Source: an uncultured Roseburia sp.
Lineage (GTDB): Bacteria > Bacillota > Clostridia > Lachnospirales > Lachnospiraceae
NCBI GenBank assembly: GCA_944380515.1
Contig: CALWHT010000008.1
Span: 1-64,000, forward strand
Direction: 5' to 3'
Length of the DNA stretch: 64,000 bases
The notes under the pieces are model-generated. The model did not search any database. It worked only from the letters and a program-made list of their open reading frames with translations, and had not been told where the DNA came from. Below, in pieces: positions 9,023-18,221 of this stretch (positions within the stretch are counted from its first letter, which is position 1; every line of letters starts with the position of its first letter). Made by a program: the position numbers and the translations under genes.

Positions 9023-11248
9023 ATGAAAGAAAAAATACGTTTATTCCGTAATAAACTTTCCGGGCTTCGCGCAAAGCTGCCCAAAAAGAAGGGACACAGC
9101 GAAAAATACAATAAGACGATTGCATTTTTGAACAAATACTCTCTTATCTTCCACTTTTTGCTGGGATGTATTTTAACCTTTGTAATCGAGCTGATTTCCA
9201 GAAGGGACTTTCTTTCGACGGTTTCCTTCATACATAATCACACGCTCGCTTACCTTTACAATGCTTTTATTATTTTCGCATCCCTGTCGCTTGTATACCT
9301 GACAAAATTCCGGGCGCAGTTCCGTTTATTAATCAGCGGGCTCTGGATATTCTTAGGAACGATTAACGGGCTGATTCTCTCGAACCGCGTGACGCCCTTC
9401 AGCTACACGGATTTGAAATGTATCTCCGATTTGTTCGCTATGCAGAACACCAACTATTTTACGGCGGAGGAAGCAACACTGGTGGTATCTGTTGTTGTTG
9501 CCTTTTTCGTGTTTCTGTTCCTTTTCTTTGCAAAGGGACCGAGATACCAGGGGAAACGCCACACCGTACTGGCTCCCGTCTCCATCGCGGCACTGCTTTT
9601 GGTAGGACTTCCGGTGACGACACAGGCGGCGCAGAACTCCAACGTGCTGGCATCCTATTTTTCCAATATTGCTGAGGGCTACTCCGATTACGGGTTTGTT
9701 TACGGTTTTTCGACCTCCGTGGTAGGCCGCGGCATGAGCAAGCCGGAGGATTATTCCGAGGAAACCATTGACGCCATTGAGACGCTTGTGGATTCCGCAA
9801 AAGAGGAATCTTCCGTATCCGGTGAAACCGGTCCGAATATTATCTGCGTATTGCTGGAGTCCTTTATTGACCCGTACGAGGTAAACTTTTTAAATATGTC
9901 GGAAGATCCGATTCCGAATTTCCATAATCTGGAGGAGAATTTCTCTACCGGTTATCTGACCGTTCCGGTGGTAGGGGCCGGCACGGCAAACACGGAGTTT
10001 GAAGTCCTGACCGGTATGAGCATGCAGTATTTCGGTACCGGAGAATATCCTTACAAAACGATTTTAAAACAGACCGACTGCGAAAGCATTGCCTCCGATT
10101 TATCCAAAATCGGTTACGGCACGCATGTGACACATAATAATACCGCTACTTTCTACAGCAGAAACAACGCATTTTCCATGATGGGCTTTGACACGTTTAC
10201 CAGCAAGGAGCTGATGAATCTTTCATCGTATACACCGAACGGCAACTGGCCCACCGATGACGTGCTCGTACAGGAAACCGTAAAGGCACTCGATTCCACG
10301 GAAAATCAGTCCGATTTCGTCTACACGATTACGGTTGAGGGACACGGAGATTACCCGACGGAAAAGATTCTTCAGAATCCCGACATCACCGTGACGGGCG
10401 CAGCCGATGAGGCTACCAATAATCAGTGGGAATACTACGTGAATATGATTCATGAGGTGGACGATTTTATCGGCGATTTGATTGACGCCGTAAACCGCCG
10501 CGGGGAAGATACCATTGTGGTAATGTTCGGGGATCATCTTCCGACGATGGGACTTTCTGATTCCGATATGAAATCCGGCGATATTTTCAAAACGAAATAT
10601 ATCACCTGGAATAACATGGGGCTTGCGAAAGAGGACGCTGACCTCACCGCTTATCAGCTTCTTGCGGAGATTACCTCACAGGTCGGCATCCATGAGGGAA
10701 CCATTTTCAATTATCACCAGACACAGATGGATTCCGAAACCTACTCCAACGGCCTTGAGAATTTACAGTACGACCTGCTTTACGGAAAGCGTTATGCATA
10801 TGGCGGCGAGGATCTCTATCCCGCAAGCGACCTTGAGATGGACGTGGAGGATGTGACGATTTCCTCACTGAGCAAAAATTCCGACAAGGGCACGCTGTCC
10901 GTATACGGCTCGAATTTCACGAAGAATACCAAAATCTTTGTCAACGGCTCGAGAGTTTCCACTTCCTTCGTATCGTCAGCGCTGCTTACGACCAGCCTTG
11001 ACAATGTAAAGGACGGCGACGTGATTACCGTCAATATCCTGGGTTCCAAGAGCATTCTGCTGCGCGCCGGAATCAACGAGGTAGTCTATGAGGACCCGGA
11101 TATCATCCATGATACGGAAACCGGACTCCCGACGGAGGCGACGGAAACCGGGAATACGGAAACTGAAAATACAGAAGCGGACAATACGGAAGCAGACGCT
11201 GCCGGGAACTCTACCGAAAATACCGAGACGGAACAAACAAATCAATAA
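9023..11248 (+). CDS. LTA synthase-family sulfatase with C-terminal TIG-like domain and Thr/Glu-rich tail
   Basis: Membrane enzyme of the lipoteichoic acid synthase family, which transfers glycerol- or other polyol-phosphate units outside the cell. Seen: about five membrane segments in the first 215 residues, then an extracellular sulfatase-type domain with ICVLLESFIDP, the likely catalytic threonine in GAGTANTEFE, VEGHGDYP, and the metal-binding FGDHLP. After it comes a beta-rich segment (about residues 615-695, with TLSVYGSNFTKNTKIFVNG) that resembles IPT/TIG domains, then a 43-residue tail rich in Thr, Glu and Asn with repeated NTE units. The ATG at 9023 has GGGAGG upstream; the frame is open from 8969. 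A strong terminator follows. The exact polymer made is unknown. Confidence 0.88.
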   Translation: MKEKIRLFRNKLSGLRAKLPKKKGHSEKYNKTIAFLNKYSLIFHFLLGCILTFVIELISRRDFLSTVSFIHNHTLAYLYNAFIIFASLSLVYLTKFRAQFRLLISGLWIFLGTINGLILSNRVTPFSYTDLKCISDLFAMQNTNYFTAEEATLVVSVVVAFFVFLFLFFAKGPRYQGKRHTVLAPVSIAALLLVGLPVTTQAAQNSNVLASYFSNIAEGYSDYGFVYGFSTSVVGRGMSKPEDYSEETIDAIETLVDSAKEESSVSGETGPNIICVLLESFIDPYEVNFLNMSEDPIPNFHNLEENFSTGYLTVPVVGAGTANTEFEVLTGMSMQYFGTGEYPYKTILKQTDCESIASDLSKIGYGTHVTHNNTATFYSRNNAFSMMGFDTFTSKELMNLSSYTPNGNWPTDDVLVQETVKALDSTENQSDFVYTITVEGHGDYPTEKILQNPDITVTGAADEATNNQWEYYVNMIHEVDDFIGDLIDAVNRRGEDTIVVMFGDHLPTMGLSDSDMKSGDIFKTKYITWNNMGLAKEDADLTAYQLLAEITSQVGIHEGTIFNYHQTQMDSETYSNGLENLQYDLLYGKRYAYGGEDLYPASDLEMDVEDVTISSLSKNSDKGTLSVYGSNFTKNTKIFVNGSRVSTSFVSSALLTTSLDNVKDGDVITVNILGSKSILLRAGINEVVYEDPDIIHDTETGLPTEATETGNTETENTEADNTEADAAGNSTENTETEQTNQ

Positions 11249-11252
11249 CACA

Positions 11253-11297
11253 ATACCCTCAGACAGGAAAATGAAAACCTGCCTGAGGGTATTTTTA
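11253..11297 (+). terminator. intrinsic terminator of the LTA synthase-like gene
   Basis: Ten base pairs of ATACCCTCAG with CTGAGGGTAT, one mismatch, four more pairs (CAGG/CCTG), and a T-run directly after, only a few bases past the stop codon at 11248. Confidence 0.9.
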
Positions 11298-11444
11298 TGT
11301 CAGGAAATATACTCCTTTATCCGTTTATATGAACGACTGTTTGGAATTTTACACGGAACAGAAGGCCTTAGTACATCGGAACAATATATAGGTTTCAGCT
11401 ATACTATTATATTATCAATAAGCATTTGTTATTTGATGGTTTAG

Positions 11445-11636
11445 AGCTTATACTGGACCTGTAAGAAACACAAGGCAATATATGCGCAAAATTGCAGTCC
11501 GGCTGAGAATAATGGCGTTTACGGTTACTGGAAGAACGGCCGTTTTTTGCTGCTGTGCGTCAGTACGGACAGGGGCGCCGTCTCCGGCAAGAGCCAGATG
11601 TTCCGGAACAATGAGTCCTTTTGGACAGGAAACTGA
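11445..11636 (+). pseudogene. remnant open frame without start, unidentified
   Basis: A 63-codon stretch open between stops and ending in TGA at 11634. Its translation has protein-like content, with GVYGYWKNGRFLLLC followed by a glycine/serine and aromatic-rich end (FWTGN), but there is no plausible start codon or ribosome site. It could be the 3' remnant of a lost gene. I do not recognise the family. The rest of the 525-base gap (11249-11773) holds the terminator before it and a promoter after it. Confidence 0.3.
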
Positions 11637-11694
11637 CAGGAACTGCACGATATAATCCCAGGTGATTTTGGGGGCAAAAAAATGGGTAATTTTT

Positions 11695-11723
11695 TTGAGA
11701 TAGGGGTCTGGATGTCTTATAAA
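11695..11723 (+). promoter_or_regulatory. promoter of the amidase-like lipoprotein gene
   Basis: TTGAGA at 11695-11700, 17 bases, TATAAA at 11718-11723, about 50 bases before the start codon at 11774, whose ribosome site is AAGGAGG. Confidence 0.55.
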
Positions 11724-11773
11724 ATCAGGGCTGAAGATTCCGAGAAGTTAAAAACAGCTTAAGGAGGAATGAC

Positions 11774-13045
11774 ATGAAAAAAAATATCGTCTGGATTATG
11801 GGAATATTACTGTTGCTTTGTCCCGCCGGGTGCGGAACTTCCGCAAATGAGTCTTCTGTCTCCGCAGTCACGGAAAACGACAGCGAAGCGGCACAAAATG
11901 CAGCGGAGGATGTAGCGGAAAACAGCGAAATAGATGAGACAGCGGAAGAACCAGAGCAGAGCAAGGGTTCCTTTGTGGGAGAAGCGGCCGATATGCTGGT
12001 GCCGGGCCAGCGAGAACTGATTACAGACTTCATGGAAACCTATTATGCCGGCCTTGCAGCATTAGAGCCCCAGGATATGTCACACCTTTTTTTGGAAACG
12101 GCGACAGATGAGCAGCTTTTAAATGAAAGCGCCCTCGAATATGCGACAGGGCTGCGGCGCATGCAGCACACGGACCTCACACTGGCAGACTATCGCTATG
12201 AACTTGATGTTGCTTCCGTGGAAACCGCGGAGAACGGAAACACCGATGTCCTCATTACGGAGACAAGCACACAGAATTTCAGTCAGCATCCGGAAGTCGA
12301 TACAAAGCTTTATCATATTATGCATCATTTCGAACTTCAGGAGACCACGGATGGCTGGCGGATTGCCAGTCATATTCAATGGGATTCCATCTATTGGAAC
12401 CTGCTCGGTGAATATTGGGGCTGGGACAGTGAAGAACAAAACATACCGGATGCCGAAACGTTTTTTTCGGAGCGGGTAACCGAGCTTCTTACGGAATCCA
12501 CACAGGAGCTGGAAATGAGAGCGGAAGAAATTCAGGAGTCGTCCAAAAGCTTTACTTATCCTTATAACCGCGATGAGGCTGTGGCTTATAGCAGTGAGTG
12601 GGTAGGCAGACGCAATGAAGAATGGTCCGATTACACCGGCAGAGGCGGAAACTGCCAGAATTTCGTTTCGCAATGTCTTCTGGCGGGCGGAATCCCCATG
12701 GATGTGCAGGGCGACAGCCAATGGATGTGGAATGGAGAGGATGACCATTCCGCCTCCTGGCTTGGCGTAGACGCTTTCTGCAATTACGCCGCCAATAACC
12801 AGGGGGCGGGGTTGGCCGCTTCCATGGACGTTTCCTACTATGAGGGAACTAAGGGAGATTTGATTTGCATGGGCTCCGAAAATGACTGGAATCACATTGT
12901 AATAATAACCGAAGTCATCCGGGATGAGGAGGGAAATACCGTCGATTATCTGGTCAATTCAAATACCGCGGATGTAGAAAATTTCCCTGTCGGAGCCTAC
13001 CCGAATCCCCATCAGAAGCTGATAAAAATTTACGGCTGGAATTAG
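11774..13045 (+). CDS. lipoprotein with C-terminal amidase-like (Amidase_6) domain
   Basis: Secreted protein of 423 residues. Seen: a signal peptide with a lipobox-like end (PAGC at residues 17-20; proline at -3 is unusual), an acidic Glu/Ala/Ser-rich spacer to about residue 65, an NTF2-like middle part, and a C-terminal domain that begins YNRDEAVAYSSEWVG and contains GGNCQNFVSQCLLAGGIPM, with a histidine in DWNHIVIITEV. This is the pattern of the Amidase_6 family, a papain-like fold with Cys-His catalysis. Known members are secreted or spore-related wall-associated proteins of uncertain substrate. It stands alone, 5 bases from the convergent end of the ABC transporter gene. Confidence 0.8.
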   Translation: MKKNIVWIMGILLLLCPAGCGTSANESSVSAVTENDSEAAQNAAEDVAENSEIDETAEEPEQSKGSFVGEAADMLVPGQRELITDFMETYYAGLAALEPQDMSHLFLETATDEQLLNESALEYATGLRRMQHTDLTLADYRYELDVASVETAENGNTDVLITETSTQNFSQHPEVDTKLYHIMHHFELQETTDGWRIASHIQWDSIYWNLLGEYWGWDSEEQNIPDAETFFSERVTELLTESTQELEMRAEEIQESSKSFTYPYNRDEAVAYSSEWVGRRNEEWSDYTGRGGNCQNFVSQCLLAGGIPMDVQGDSQWMWNGEDDHSASWLGVDAFCNYAANNQGAGLAASMDVSYYEGTKGDLICMGSENDWNHIVIITEVIRDEEGNTVDYLVNSNTADVENFPVGAYPNPHQKLIKIYGWN

Positions 13046-13050
13046 CCCGT

Positions 13051-15825
13051 TTATTCGGTTCTGAGTGCGATCACAGGGTCCTGTCTGGCTGCCTTCTTAG
13101 CCGGGAGCAGCCCGCTGATAATGGTCAGCACAATACTGAGGGCAATCAGGATTGCCGCAGAGCTTACAGGAAGCTGTGCTTCTAATCCGGTAATTCCGGT
13201 CAGGTTCTGAAGTACAGCGTTAATCGGTATAATTGCCACCAGAGACATCCCGATACCGAGCACACCCGCGCAGCAGCCTATGATAAAGGTCTCCGCGTTG
13301 AATACCTGCGATATATTCCGCTTGGAAGCGCCGAGGGCCCGCAGGATACCGATTTCCTTTGTCCGCTCCATAACGGAAATGTGCGTGATAATACCGATCA
13401 TAATACAGGAAACCACCAGCGAAATTGCCACAAAAGCAATCAGCGCATAGGAAATACCGTCAATAATCGTTGTAATGGAGGAGGTAAGCATTCCCACGTA
13501 ATCGGTATAGGTAATGCGGGCATCCTCCGGCGCATTTTCGTTATATCGCTCAATGCAGTCTGCGATGGCATCCTTGTTTTCAAAGCTGTCGGTATAAATG
13601 CTGATGTCCGCAGGCGCATCATAGCTCACTTTGCCAAAGGCCTTCATATTGTCCTCGTAAGAGGAACCGGCGATATATTCATCATAGACCTTCACCAATA
13701 TCTCCTGGTCGGGGTCGTTTGCAAGCCATGCGTCGAGGGCAGCCGCCATCGAATTTTCGTCCGTTGGCATATTGCCTGCCGCCATACCGGCCTGCTGCTG
13801 TGCGGAAGCGCTGTCCGCTTCGGCGTTGGAAGACGCATAGTACATCATCAGTTTATAAAAAGAAGCTTTTTCGGAAACGCCGAGCGCGCTTAAATACTCT
13901 TTTGCGTCAGCGGCCTTTTCTGCATCATCCGCAGTCTCAAATTCCATCCCGGTAAGCACATTGACCTCGCTGTCCGCCTCCTGTGCCAAAATTACGGCGC
14001 TTTCATCCGTATGGGAAATGATGTAATCCGTCAACTCCGGCGTATAGGCTACAGAGGTGGTAATGCCCGCGTTCTGCGCGTCCTCTTTCGGACGGATAAT
14101 CCCCGTAATCTTCAATTCCACTGCATTCTCAAGCAATTCTTCCTCGTAAAGCGTACTGTCCTCCATGTAAGTAAATGTACCGTTTTCGTTTTCGGCATAG
14201 TGGTCACAGGCGGCAACAAGATAAAAGGTGTGATTGCAGATGTCCTCATAGTCAAAGCTGATTTCATCCGCCTCCCCGCCATCCTGGATTTTTTCGACCG
14301 CGTCCTCATACTGCTCCTCGGTAATCAGCCCAAGCTGGTACAAGGTTCCCGCCGAAAGCGCGTTATCCTCGTTCAAAACAAGGACCACTTCGTTGTATTC
14401 CTCCGGCCACGCGCCATAGAGCACATCGTAGCTGTCGGTGATGGTCGGGCTGACCGCCTTCCCGTCAGCGTCCGCCATCAGTTGGGAAAAGTTTGAAGCG
14501 CCGGCCTGGGAACCCCCAAGACCGGACGTACTTGCCAGTCTGCTCATAATTCCGTTCTGGCTGCTGCCGGTGATTCCTGAGGAAGATTCCCCAACCTCAC
14601 TGTCACTGTCAATCAGGTTTCCGTCCGCATCATAGGAATATACACTGAAATCCACATCGTAAGTATACACGATTCCGTTCTCGCCGAGATACTGATGGAT
14701 ATCGCTGTCCGGGTCATCCAGATACTTCTTAAATTCGGTCAGATTGTTTTCCACGATACTGGAGGAAAGCTTTTCGCTGGTTTCTATATCCGTATAATCT
14801 GCATAAACCTCCGTGCGTTCTTCGGACTCCGTCTCATTTTCGCCGCGTATCTCTCCCACAATTTCCGCGCGCAGCCCCATGATACCGGAAACATCGATGG
14901 CTTCATCACTGATGGTAATCGGATAGGCGGCCATCGTTTCTTTCTGTACATCGGAAATGTAGGTACTCATTCCGGTGGAAAGGGACAGAATGAGGGCAAT
15001 CCCGATAATGCCGATGGAACCGGCAAAGGCCGTAAGCAGGGTGCGTCCTTTTTTGGTCTTAAGATTGTTAAAGGAGAGGGACAGCGCCGTGAGAAAGGAC
15101 ATGGATATTTTTTTATGTCTGACTTTTTCTACCTGTTCTTCCTTTTCCGTGTAAGGATTGCTGTCGCTGACAATCTTCCCGTCCAAAAGCCTGACGATAC
15201 GGGTGGAATATTTCTCGGCAAGCTCCGGGTTATGCGTCACCATAACCACCAGCTTATCCTTGGCGATTTCCTTTAACAGCTCCATAATCTGAACGCTGGT
15301 TTCAGAATCAAGCGCGCCGGTCGGTTCGTCGGCAAGCAGTATCTAGGGATTATTGATCAGCGCACGCGCAATCGCAATCCTCTGCATTTGGCCGCCGGAC
15401 ATCTGGTTCGGCTTCTTATGAATGTGGTCGCCCAGCCCCACCTTTTTGAGCACCGCAATCGCTCTCTCCCTGCGCTCTTTCCTGGAGACGCCCGCCAGGG
15501 TCAGCGCCATTTCCACATTGGCAAGGACACTCTGGTGCGGAATCAGGTTATAGCTCTGAAATACAAAGCCGATGGAATTATTGCGGTAATAATCCCAATC
15601 CGCGTCCTTATATTCCTTTGTGGACACACCGTTTATAATGAGATCACCGCTTGTGTAACGGTCCAGTCCGCCGATGATATTGAGCATCGTGGTTTTGCCG
15701 GAGCCGCTCTGCCCGAGAATCGAAACAAACTCGCTTTCGCGGAAGGCGATGCTGACGCCCTTTAACGCGTCCTGCGTCAAATCTCCGGTTTTATAGGTTT
15801 TTACAATATTTTTTAATTGAAGCAT
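13051..15825 (-). pseudogene. MacB-type ABC transporter ATPase-permease fusion with in-frame amber codon
   Basis: A single 924-codon frame interrupted once by TAG at 15343-15345. Before the stop: an intact ATPase start with Walker A GQSGSGKTT and signature MSGGQMQRIAIARAL. After the stop, without any frame change: Walker B ILLADEPTGALD, the H-loop MVTHNPELAEKY, a transmembrane segment, a large extracytoplasmic domain of about 400 residues, and three C-terminal membrane segments of FtsX/MacB type. The stop takes the place of the residue just before Walker B, often a lysine (AAG to TAG is one base). Start ATG at 15825 follows AGGAGG. The rest is undamaged, so this is either a very recent mutation, a sequencing error or suppressed. 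It is divergent from a two-component pair, which is probably its regulator. Confidence 0.85.
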
Positions 15826-15864
15826 ATAGTTAACCTCCTGTTCTGCCCCCAAAGTGTAACAGAG

Positions 15865-15966
15865 AAAGATAAACTCCCGGACACGGGAATGTAAACCCAG
15901 GATAAACCCGGCCTTTTCCGAAAATCAGGATTTGTTTATCCTGAGGTTATTTTTCCATGTTATAAT
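15865..15966. promoter_or_regulatory. divergent control region with GATAAAC inverted repeats
   Basis: A perfect 10-base inverted repeat, CAGGATAAAC at 15898-15907 and GTTTATCCTG at 15934-15943, with a third, looser copy (AAAGATAAAC) at 15865-15874. The right arm ends 17 bases before a consensus TATAAT at 15961-15966 that serves the response regulator gene; the -35 position is otherwise poor, as expected for an activated promoter. Likely binding sites for the adjacent OmpR-type regulator (inference). Confidence 0.55.
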
Positions 15967-15989
15967 AAAATTTATCAGGAGGTGCTTTC

Positions 15990-16667
15990 ATGTTTAACAT
16001 TCTTGTTGTGGAGGATAATGCGGATATGCGGGAGCTGTTCTGCACCGTGCTTTCAGACAGCGGCTATCATACCATTCCGGCGGCGGACGGCGTGAAAGCG
16101 CTTGAACTTATGGAAAAGGAATATATCGACCTGATTGTTGCTGATGTCATGATGCCGAATATGGACGGGTACGAGCTGACAAAAGCCCTGCGCGGGGCAA
16201 ACTACGACCTTCCCATCTTGATGGTAACAGCAAAGGATCAGTTTGACGATATCCAAAACGGTTTCCGCGCCGGGGCCGACGATTATATGATTAAGCCGAT
16301 TAATGTCCGTGAGCTCGTCCTGCGGGTGGAGGCGCTTTTGCGCCGGGCAAAAATATCCAGCGAAAAGAAAATCGTCGCGGGCTCTACCGTGCTCAATTAT
16401 GACGCTCTTACGGTCACGGTTCACGGAAAAGAGACGATTCTTCCTCAAAAGGAATTTTATCTTCTCTATAAGCTGCTGTCCTATCCGAACAAGATTTTTA
16501 CCCGTCAGCAGCTCATGGATGAAATCTGGGGAATGTTTTCCGAAACGGACGAACGTACCGTAAACACACATATCAACCGTCTGCGCGACTGCTTCCGGGA
16601 CTGCACGGATTTTGAGATTGTAACGGTACGGGGACTCGGTTATAAGGCGGTGAAAAAAGTTGAATAA
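15990..16667 (+). CDS. OmpR-family response regulator
   Basis: DNA-binding response regulator of 225 residues. Seen: receiver domain with acidic pocket VVEDNADMRE, phospho-acceptor aspartate in LIVADVMMPNMDG, the lysine of DYMIKPINV, then a winged-helix trans_reg_C domain with RQQLMDEIWG and TVNTHINRLRD. The ATG has AGGAGG upstream. The next gene, its sensor kinase, starts 8 bases before its stop. The pair is divergent from the MacB-type transporter, an arrangement common for antimicrobial peptide or drug sensing systems; the signal is unknown. Confidence 0.93.
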   Translation: MFNILVVEDNADMRELFCTVLSDSGYHTIPAADGVKALELMEKEYIDLIVADVMMPNMDGYELTKALRGANYDLPILMVTAKDQFDDIQNGFRAGADDYMIKPINVRELVLRVEALLRRAKISSEKKIVAGSTVLNYDALTVTVHGKETILPQKEFYLLYKLLSYPNKIFTRQQLMDEIWGMFSETDERTVNTHINRLRDCFRDCTDFEIVTVRGLGYKAVKKVE

Positions 16668-17706
16668 AAAATCTCACTCCAAGCTCTGGCTCCTTTTTGT
16701 GAGTCTGGTCTTCGCAACGATTTTAGGTGTTTTCATTTTCATTACGTTCCTCTGGTTCACCCTGTACCAACTGAACGTTACCGGAGCGGACCCAAAAGTC
16801 AGGCATATCCCCCTTCTGGTGTTTGCCTTGGGGAGCATTTTGCTTGGCACCGTGATTACCGCGTTTGTAGGGAAGTTGATTATCCGGCCGATCCAGAATA
16901 TCAGCAACGCTTTTGACGAACTGTCCAGGGGAAACTTTGAAATTAAAGTGCCGGAAAACGAACGGATTGCAGAAATCCGGGAAATGGCAGAGCGCTTTAA
17001 CGCCATGACCTATGACCTCTCCCATATTGAAACGCTGCGCAGTGATTTTGTCGCCGGCGTGTCCCATGAGTTCAAGACGCCCATCGCCGCGATTGAGGGA
17101 TATGCAACGCTTTTGCAGAACCATAACCTCTCACCCGAAAAACAGGAGCATTACGTTGAAAAAATCCTTGACAATTCCCGCAGGCTTTCCAGCCTTTCCG
17201 GCGATATTCTTATGCTTTCCAAGCTGGAAAATCAGGAAATGGTTCCGGGCAAAACAGAGTACCGCCTTGACGAGCAGATACGCAAATGTATTTTGATGCT
17301 GGAGAATCGATGGGCCCCAAAAAATATTGAATTTGATATGGAGCTCCCGCGGCAGACCTACTACGGCAGCGCGCCTCTTTTACAGCAGGTCTGGAGTAAT
17401 CTCATCGACAATGCCATCAAACATTCTCCCCCCGGCAGCAGTATCCGCATCGCCATCCGCGAAAACCCGGAGGCGATTGCCGTCACGGTTTCGGACGACG
17501 GCGACGGCATAACGGAGGAAGTGCAGAAGCATATGTTTGAAAAGTTTTATCAGGGGGATAAATCCCGGGAAGCCGAGGGCAACGGCCTCGGACTTGCGCT
17601 GGTAAAACGGATTGTCGACCTTTGCAAGGGGGCCATCCGGGTGGAAAGCTCACCGGGAGCCGGCGCCACATTCACGGTTACGCTGCCGAAGGGGAAACCG
17701 GAGTGA
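16660..17706 (+). CDS. HAMP-type sensor histidine kinase
   Basis: Membrane histidine kinase of 348 residues. Seen: two membrane segments within the first 80 residues separated by a very short outside loop, a HAMP domain (IIRPIQNISNAFDEL), the phosphorylated histidine in GVSHEFKTPIAAIEG, an N box (LIDNAIKHS) and G boxes (DDGDGI, GNGLGLALVK). It starts with TTG at 16660 inside the end of the regulator gene, with a GGCGG-type ribosome site. The short extracytoplasmic loop suggests sensing inside the membrane or through the partner transporter, as in intramembrane-sensing kinases (inference). Confidence 0.92.
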   Translation: MNKKSHSKLWLLFVSLVFATILGVFIFITFLWFTLYQLNVTGADPKVRHIPLLVFALGSILLGTVITAFVGKLIIRPIQNISNAFDELSRGNFEIKVPENERIAEIREMAERFNAMTYDLSHIETLRSDFVAGVSHEFKTPIAAIEGYATLLQNHNLSPEKQEHYVEKILDNSRRLSSLSGDILMLSKLENQEMVPGKTEYRLDEQIRKCILMLENRWAPKNIEFDMELPRQTYYGSAPLLQQVWSNLIDNAIKHSPPGSSIRIAIRENPEAIAVTVSDDGDGITEEVQKHMFEKFYQGDKSREAEGNGLGLALVKRIVDLCKGAIRVESSPGAGATFTVTLPKGKPE

Positions 17707-17751
17707 CGGACGGCAAGCCGTCCGCGCTCCAGAGACGCTTCCTTCATTCTT

Positions 17752-18216
17752 TCACAGGCCGCGTATCAGGTTCACCATCTCTATCGCGCCCACCGCGCAC
17801 TCATATCCCTTATTTCCCGCCTTGCTGCCCGCGCGCTCAATCGCCTGCTCGAGATTGTCCGTCGTCAGTACACCGAACATCACCGGAATGCCGCTCTGTA
17901 AGGACACGGCGGCGATGCCCTTCGACACCTCGCTGCACACATAGTCATAATGGCTCGTGGCTCCCCGGATGACCGCCCCCAGGCAGATCACAGCGTCATA
18001 TTTTCCGCTCGTCGCCATTTTGGACGCTATGAGCGGAATCTCAAAAGCGCCCGGCACCCATGCGACATCGATACAGTCCTCCGGCACGTCATGGCGCTTC
18101 AAGCCGTCCAACGCCCCGCCGAGCAGCCGCGACACGATAAATTCATTAAATCTCGCCGCGACGATTCCGATTCTTATTTCTCCCTGTAACGTTAATTTTC
18201 CTTCTAAAATATTCAT
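17752..18216 (-). CDS. ribH: 6,7-dimethyl-8-ribityllumazine synthase
   Basis: Penultimate enzyme of riboflavin synthesis; condenses the pyrimidine intermediate with 3,4-dihydroxybutanone phosphate. Seen: [22 protein letters not shown], the [14 protein letters not shown] active-site stretch and [16 protein letters not shown]. The ATG at 18216 with AAAGGA about 8 bases upstream gives 154 residues, the standard length; upstream ATGs exist but are too close to the ribosome site. Last gene of the ribDE-BA-H operon, 5 bases after ribBA. Confidence 0.97.
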   Translation of the reverse strand: MNILEGKLTLQGEIRIGIVAARFNEFIVSRLLGGALDGLKRHDVPEDCIDVAWVPGAFEIPLIASKMATSGKYDAVICLGAVIRGATSHYDYVCSEVSKGIAAVSLQSGIPVMFGVLTTDNLEQAIERAGSKAGNKGYECAVGAIEMVNLIRGL

Positions 18217-18221
18217 TTCAA

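Noticed and set aside
15343..15345. TAG read as pyrrolysine
   Set aside because: The protein is not a methylamine enzyme, the position is a variable residue before Walker B, and no pyl genes are seen.
17704..17726. Hairpin GGACGGC/GCCGTCC after the sensor kinase gene as terminator
   Set aside because: Very small loop and no T-run on either strand; kept out of the list.
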